Positions 59,995 to 64,000 of a stretch of DNA of 64,000 nt are shown here, one piece after another. Below the pieces are notes generated by a model that was given only the letters and a program-made list of their open reading frames with translations, searched no databases and was not told the DNA's origin. This stretch comes from Candidatus Doudnabacteria bacterium RIFCSPHIGHO2_02_FULL_42_25 (lineage in GTDB: Bacteria; Patescibacteria; Doudnabacteria; UBA920; O2-02-FULL-48-8), in contig MFEQ01000006.1 of assembly GCA_001777665.1 (NCBI GenBank), positions 200,956 through 264,955 of the forward strand, given 5' to 3'. The first letter of the stretch is position 1. Each line of letters begins with the position of its first letter. The position numbers and the translations under genes are program-made.

Positions 59995-62757
59995 TTAACA
60001 TTTGCTCCAACCGCATGATTCGCATTTCTGGCAGCCTTCGGCCATGCGGAGCATGTTGCCGCACATCATACAGACTGGAGCGTGTCCCAAATCAGCCACT
60101 GAAGTTTTAGATTTAACAAACTCCAGCTTACCTGTATTCATTTCTTGGGTCACAGCTTGGAATATTGGTTCCTGAACTAACTTCGGAGTTTCTACTGGTT
60201 GTGGAATTTCCAGCTGCAGGGTTTGTTGGCCGCGCTTGAGGTGATTTTCCAAAACATTGGCGACGGCATCAGGTAAGCTCAAAATTCTTTCCCCATTGTG
60301 GAATACCGGATCTGGTCCTCGGATACCTTTGAGTTGGTCGATGACGTTTTGCAGACTAATTCCAGATCGCAAGGAAAGGGAGATCATGCGACAAATGGCT
60401 TCAGTTTGAGCCCCGAAAAATCCACCGGCTTTACCGAGTTGTGAAAAGACTTCAAACGGCCCGTATTCGTCTTCATTAACCGTAACGTAGAGGTTGCCAT
60501 AAGCAGTCGCGACTTTGTAAGTCGAGCCTTGCATCACATCTGGGCGTTTGCGTGGAGAGACCTGGGCCAGCCCGCCAACGGCCTGAGCCGTAGGCGATGG
60601 CTGGCGGGTCATTTGTGGTGCTGCTGGAGTTTGTGGATGAGGTGCTGGCGCTGGCATCGGGGCAGGTGTTGGTTCGGGAGTTGGCATCGGCGCTGGAGTT
60701 GGCTCTGGTGCTGGTTGTGGAATGGTTTGTGCCGAAGGCACTCCGACCGAAGCGTCGGAACGTTTCCCATTCTCCACCTGGTCTGACGCATCTTTACCTA
60801 ATTTCTTATGATCTATCGCAAGAATCTGTTCATCGCGTGATCCATCGCGGTAAATCGTCCCGCCTTTGCAGCCCAGATCATACATCATCTCGTATAATTT
60901 TTTGGTTTGTTCGACTGTGTAATCTTCTGGGGCGTTGACGGTTTTCGAAATCGCCGAATCAGTCCAACGCTGCACCGCAGCTTGGACTTTTACATGTTCT
61001 TCCGGAGCGAGCTCCATCGCGGTGACGAAATGTTCTGGTAATTCAGAGCCTGGGTGAGCAGCCAACCAATCTTGAGCGAGTTGGATATGTTCTTGATGGA
61101 CTCCCAACCTTGATTTGCGGAAATAAGTCCAGGAAAAGAATGGTTCAATTCCAGTCGAAGTCCCGACCATGGTCCCAACAGTACCGGTTGGGGCTTGGGT
61201 CAAAATCGTAACATTGCGAATGCCGTACGATCGGACGAGGTGACGGATATATTCGGGCATGCGTTGCATAAATCCAGATTGAAGAAATTTCTCAGCATCA
61301 AATTTACTAAACGCACCTTTTTCGCGAGCCAGATCAACGGAAGTTTCGTAAGCGGTGATCGAAATGAAGCGATAGAGTTTGTCGATAAATTCCACAGCTG
61401 ATTCGGAACCATAACGCAATTCCAATTTGATCAACATTTCAGCCAACCCGATCGTTCCCATCCCAACTCGTCGTTCACTCATTTGTTGCTGATAATTCTC
61501 ATCAAAGAAATATGGAGTCGAATCGATAACATTGTCCTGGAACCGCACGGCATCCTGGACAGTTCGCTTTAATTTATTCCAATCCACGTCTTTTCCGGCA
61601 GCTGGCGAATTATCATCCACGTGTTTGGCCAAATTGATGTGACCTAGGTTACAAACTCCCCATGCCGGAAGCGGCTGTTCGCCACAAGGATTGGTACAAG
61701 GCAAGTCCGCGTAATAGTAAGAATTAGAATAATAGTTGGCTCGATCAATGAAATACATGCCAGGTTCAGCGCTACCCCAGGCCGAAGTAATAATATTGTC
61801 CCAAATATCCTGGGCCCGAACTGTTTTGTGCTTGATAACTTTGCCGCCTATTTCTTTCCAGCGGTTGATATTTCCATCCCAAGCTTCTTTATAAAGCGGA
61901 TCGGAAGTGTCTGGAAAAACCAAATCCCAACTCTTGTCTTCTTTTACCGCTTGCATGAAGTCATCCGTGATGCCCACTGAAATATTGGCATTGGTAATTT
62001 TACCCGCTTCTTTTTTTGAATTAATAAAATCGATGACATCTGGATGCCAGACATTGAGAATCAACATCAAAGCTCCGCGTCTGGATCCGCCCTGTTCGAT
62101 CAGGCCGGTGACAAATGAATAAAGGGAAGCCCAAGATACAGCACCAGATGACCGGCCATTAACGCCTTTGACATAAGCATAGCGAGGACGAAGCGTGGAA
62201 ACGTTAATCCCAACTCCGCCACCGCGAGACATGATCTCGGCCATTTGACCCAAAGTTTCAAAAATTCCACCTCGCGAATCTTTCGGAGAAGGAATAACGT
62301 AGCAGTTATAGTAAGTTAAATGTTGCCCGGTACCAGCACCGGTAAAAATACGGCCAGCTGGAACGTATTTCCAATCATCCATCAATTCTCGAAATCTTCC
62401 CTGCCATTCCGCTTGCAACTCTGGAGTCGCTTCGACAGAGGCAATATGCTGGGCGATGCGTTCGAACATCTGTTCTGGAACAGTTTCGAGTGGTTTGTCG
62501 ATGTGTTCGATAGCGCGGGTTTCGATCGAGCCATCACGAAGCTTGACCGCAACTTGTTTCTCTTCTCGATCAATCCGTTCGACAGTGCCGATTTCGCGCT
62601 GCCCGGTTTTGAGGTTAACGCAAACAACGACTGTGTCGCCTACAGCCAATGTTTCTTTCTTCGCATCTTTAATCGCATATCGATCCAAAAATATTTTTTC
62701 GCCTAGCTCGGCTAGAGAGTTGACCTTTCGTTGTTGGAGATTTTCTTTCTGTTGCAT
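59995..62757 (-). CDS. nrdJ: Class II (adenosylcobalamin-dependent) ribonucleotide reductase
   Basis: A 920-aa enzyme converting ribonucleotides to deoxyribonucleotides with a B12-derived thiyl radical, independent of oxygen. First redox Cys at 152 (YYNCYVIPSP). Radical/active-site region LPCTNPCGEQPLPAWGVCNL near 355-375. Phosphate-binding TQAPTGTVGTMVGTSTG near 525-541. A long Pro/Ala linker (about 685-735, TPAPMPTPEPTPAPMPAP) separates a C-terminal TSCPD-like domain and the zinc/thiol tail CMMCGNML...CQKCESCGWSKC. An SH3-like insertion lies at residues 30-90. Followed by cobO and preceded by nrdR, which fits cofactor supply and regulation. Confidence 0.95.
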   Translation of the reverse strand: MQQKENLQQRKVNSLAELGEKIFLDRYAIKDAKKETLAVGDTVVVCVNLKTGQREIGTVERIDREEKQVAVKLRDGSIETRAIEHIDKPLETVPEQMFERIAQHIASVEATPELQAEWQGRFRELMDDWKYVPAGRIFTGAGTGQHLTYYNCYVIPSPKDSRGGIFETLGQMAEIMSRGGGVGINVSTLRPRYAYVKGVNGRSSGAVSWASLYSFVTGLIEQGGSRRGALMLILNVWHPDVIDFINSKKEAGKITNANISVGITDDFMQAVKEDKSWDLVFPDTSDPLYKEAWDGNINRWKEIGGKVIKHKTVRAQDIWDNIITSAWGSAEPGMYFIDRANYYSNSYYYADLPCTNPCGEQPLPAWGVCNLGHINLAKHVDDNSPAAGKDVDWNKLKRTVQDAVRFQDNVIDSTPYFFDENYQQQMSERRVGMGTIGLAEMLIKLELRYGSESAVEFIDKLYRFISITAYETSVDLAREKGAFSKFDAEKFLQSGFMQRMPEYIRHLVRSYGIRNVTILTQAPTGTVGTMVGTSTGIEPFFSWTYFRKSRLGVHQEHIQLAQDWLAAHPGSELPEHFVTAMELAPEEHVKVQAAVQRWTDSAISKTVNAPEDYTVEQTKKLYEMMYDLGCKGGTIYRDGSRDEQILAIDHKKLGKDASDQVENGKRSDASVGVPSAQTIPQPAPEPTPAPMPTPEPTPAPMPAPAPHPQTPAAPQMTRQPSPTAQAVGGLAQVSPRKRPDVMQGSTYKVATAYGNLYVTVNEDEYGPFEVFSQLGKAGGFFGAQTEAICRMISLSLRSGISLQNVIDQLKGIRGPDPVFHNGERILSLPDAVANVLENHLKRGQQTLQLEIPQPVETPKLVQEPIFQAVTQEMNTGKLEFVKSKTSVADLGHAPVCMMCGNMLRMAEGCQKCESCGWSKC

Positions 62758-62815
62758 AAGTTGTTATAGGTCATATAAGTCTTATCAGACCTATCAGACC
62801 TATTAATTATTTTTA

Positions 62816-63259
62816 TTAAAGTTTTTTCGCCTCGCGCACGAATTCTTCGACATCGGCAAATTTTCTGTAAACGGAGGCAAATCGGATGTAGGCGACTTGA
62901 TCTTTGCCTTTGATTCGCTTCATGACGATGTTGCCAATATCTTTCGACATGATTTGGTCTTTACCACTCTTCTGAATATCTTGCTCGATACCGGTAACTA
63001 GGGAGTGGAAGTCGTCACGGGAGAGCGGGCGCTTCTCAAATGCCTTGCGAATCCCAGATTCTATTTTTTCACGCATATAGGGTTGCGTTCGGCCATCGCG
63101 TTTCATCACTGTCAGGTCCAAAATTTCCATTTCTTCGTGGGTGGAGAACCTCGCCCCGCATTTCACACACTCTCGACGCCTTCGAATAGCCATCCCGTCG
63201 GATATCGGACGCGAGTCGAGAACTTTAGTATCTTCATTAGAGCAATTGGGGCAACGCAT
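62816..63259 (-). CDS. nrdR: Transcriptional repressor NrdR
   Basis: A 147-aa repressor of ribonucleotide reductase genes. Zinc ribbon CPNC...CVKCGARF (residues 3-37), RRRRECVKCG DNA-contact region, and an ATP-cone domain (about 48-138, VMKRDGRTQPYMREKIESGI). It senses ATP/dATP. It is 58 bp upstream of nrdJ on the same strand. NrdR boxes overlap the promoter upstream of it (63514-63563). Confidence 0.95.
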   Translation of the reverse strand: MRCPNCSNEDTKVLDSRPISDGMAIRRRRECVKCGARFSTHEEMEILDLTVMKRDGRTQPYMREKIESGIRKAFEKRPLSRDDFHSLVTGIEQDIQKSGKDQIMSKDIGNIVMKRIKGKDQVAYIRFASVYRKFADVEEFVREAKKL

Positions 63260-63278
63260 ATGATTTTTACTATTTATT

Positions 63279-63384
63279 CTTCTCCCCTTGCGGGAGAAGA
63301 TGTCCGACGAAGTTTTACGTAGTCGGACAGATGAGGGGTCACCCTCACCCCTGACCCCTCTCCCGTCAAGGGAGAGGGGAATTC
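63279..63384. mobile_element. Family I-like repeat, copy 3
   Basis: Left end CTTCTCCCCTTGCGGGAGAA hairpin, right end CCCTCTCCCGTCAAGGGAGA hairpin, with an extra internal stem GTCCGAC...GTCGGAC. It begins 20 bp upstream of the nrdR ATG, lengthening its leader. Confidence 0.6.
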
Positions 63385-63513
63385 TAATTAGAATTAATAA
63401 CTTTTACCCCACAAAAAATAAAAGAGAATTTCTCTCAAAAATTGTTAACAATGAACAATTTAGCTACTTTTTGTTTGCTTTTTGTCTCTGGCTAAGCCCT
63501 TAGCCTTGAGGAA

Positions 63514-63570
63514 ACACAATATCTTGTGTTAACCATCCTTAATATATCGCTATATGTAGAAACCTGTCAA
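63514..63570 (-). promoter_or_regulatory. nrdR promoter with two NrdR boxes
   Basis: Minus-strand -35 TTGACA (63570-63565) and -10 TATATT (63546-63541). Box 1 ACACAATATCTTGTGT (63514-63529) matches the NrdR consensus and lies at the start site. Box 2 centred on CTATATGTAG (63550-63559) lies between -35 and -10. The boxes are offset by 33 bp, about three helical turns, as in other NrdR-repressed promoters. Another CTATATTTAG is at 63604-63613. Confidence 0.75.
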
Positions 63571-63646
63571 AACTCGATTTTAGCCAATTTATTTCAATAT
63601 TTTCTATATTTAGAAAAACTTATCAACAAAGAATACGTTTGAGAAT

Positions 63647-64000
63647 CTAATTTGTCAAATTCGGCTCTGTCACGTCTTTGGCGTCTTTTGGTTCTTCGAT
63701 GTTTACTGTCTTATTGAAATCAGAAAGATTTATTTGCACACGAATACTCGCAGTAAACGGAATCCCTGCAAATTCATCGACTGGCCCGGTATTGCTTGGT
63801 GTAATAGTCTTGATTCCACTGGGTGAAGCCTCCATAACTCCGGCTTTGAATCCACCAGCGTCATTTCCCAGACAAAAAGTTAATTTATATGAGTCATTTC
63901 CCACTTGCTGATAATTGTATTTGTTATTCTCAACCGTGCATGTACCATCTAGTGGTTCAGGAGATTGTGGATAGTTAGCTATATAAGAAGAGAATTTATA
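63647..64000 (-). CDS. Type IV pilin-like protein, C-terminal part (runs off window)
   Basis: At least 117 residues of open frame reach the window edge with no start; the Val-Gly-Asn stretch is internal. Visible sequence YPQSPEPLDGTCTVENNKYN, then QQVGNDSYKLTFCLGND, with two cysteines, matches the C-terminal globular part and disulfide of candidate-phyla type II secretion/pilin proteins. The N-terminal prepilin leader lies outside the window. C-terminal tail NIEEPKDAKDVTEP is acidic. Confidence 0.6.
   Translation of the reverse strand, partial: YKFSSYIANYPQSPEPLDGTCTVENNKYNYQQVGNDSYKLTFCLGNDAGGFKAGVMEASPSGIKTITPSNTGPVDEFAGIPFTASIRVQINLSDFNKTVNIEEPKDAKDVTEPNLTN

Overview
The window looks like a chromosomal segment of a Candidate Phyla Radiation (Patescibacteria, probably Parcubacteria-like) bacterium. 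This is inferred from: short MITE-like repeats whose reading frame begins MNPVRN; PaaX/Cas2-like membrane-anchored regulators; a split comEC; lamin-tail-domain and S-layer-like surface proteins; a B12-dependent ribonucleotide reductase; and tRNA genes with encoded CCA that overlap small protein genes. UGA is used as a stop, so the code is standard. Nearly all genes lie on the minus strand.

Layout. 1-3 kb: a secreted beta-helix/dockerin gene inserted at the 3' end of holA, then an excisionase-type HTH gene. 3.1-3.6 kb: tRNA-Arg, an RNHCP zinc protein and tRNA-Lys on the plus strand. 3.6-11.8 kb: one type IV pilus operon (pilB, pilC, three pilin-like genes, pilM, pilN, pilO and a small membrane protein) driven by a consensus promoter. 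12-12.4 kb: a GC-rich orphan cassette. 12.5-14.5 kb: an OmpA-like protein flanked by 47-bp direct repeats. 14.5-21.4 kb: a tightly coupled operon of MIO ammonia-lyase/aminomutase, E1-like adenylyltransferase, PaaK-like ligase, nitroreductase and 7TM histidine kinase. 21.4-29.3 kb: a polymorphic RHS toxin with putative immunity genes, divergent from a TrmB-like regulator. 30-35 kb: a TPR protein and an S-layer-like protein. 35-40.4 kb: HTH/homing-endonuclease-like gene, tRNA-Gly, SpoIIM, tRNA-Pro, a PaaX/Cas2-like gene, HU, a lamin-tail protein, NusB and L32. 40.4-44.6 kb: an island of small GC-rich orphan genes with strong Shine-Dalgarno sites. 45-57.8 kb: groESL, a nucleotidyltransferase, mutM, ndk, a cyclophilin, a second PaaX/Cas2-like gene, split comEC, hisS, and DUF167, DUF6580 and DUF4430 genes. 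58-64 kb: a proline-rich orphan, cobO, a membrane protein, class II RNR (nrdJ), nrdR under NrdR boxes, and a partial pilin.

Three things stand out. First, at least two MITE families (146 bp and about 100 bp) are inserted exactly at start codons. They duplicate the ATG as part of a short target-site duplication, and the pre-insertion junctions can be reconstructed. Second, four single genes are each precisely flanked by 25-47 bp direct repeats with no recombinase in the window. One of these repeats duplicates the last 14 codons of holA with only synonymous changes. Third, the lyase/E1/ligase/nitroreductase operon ends in a translationally coupled 7TM sensor kinase, which suggests a small-molecule pathway paired with a receptor. 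A smaller theme is a shared CTAGCATT promoter element that links the TrmB-like regulator to the RHS toxin and the lamin-tail surface protein.
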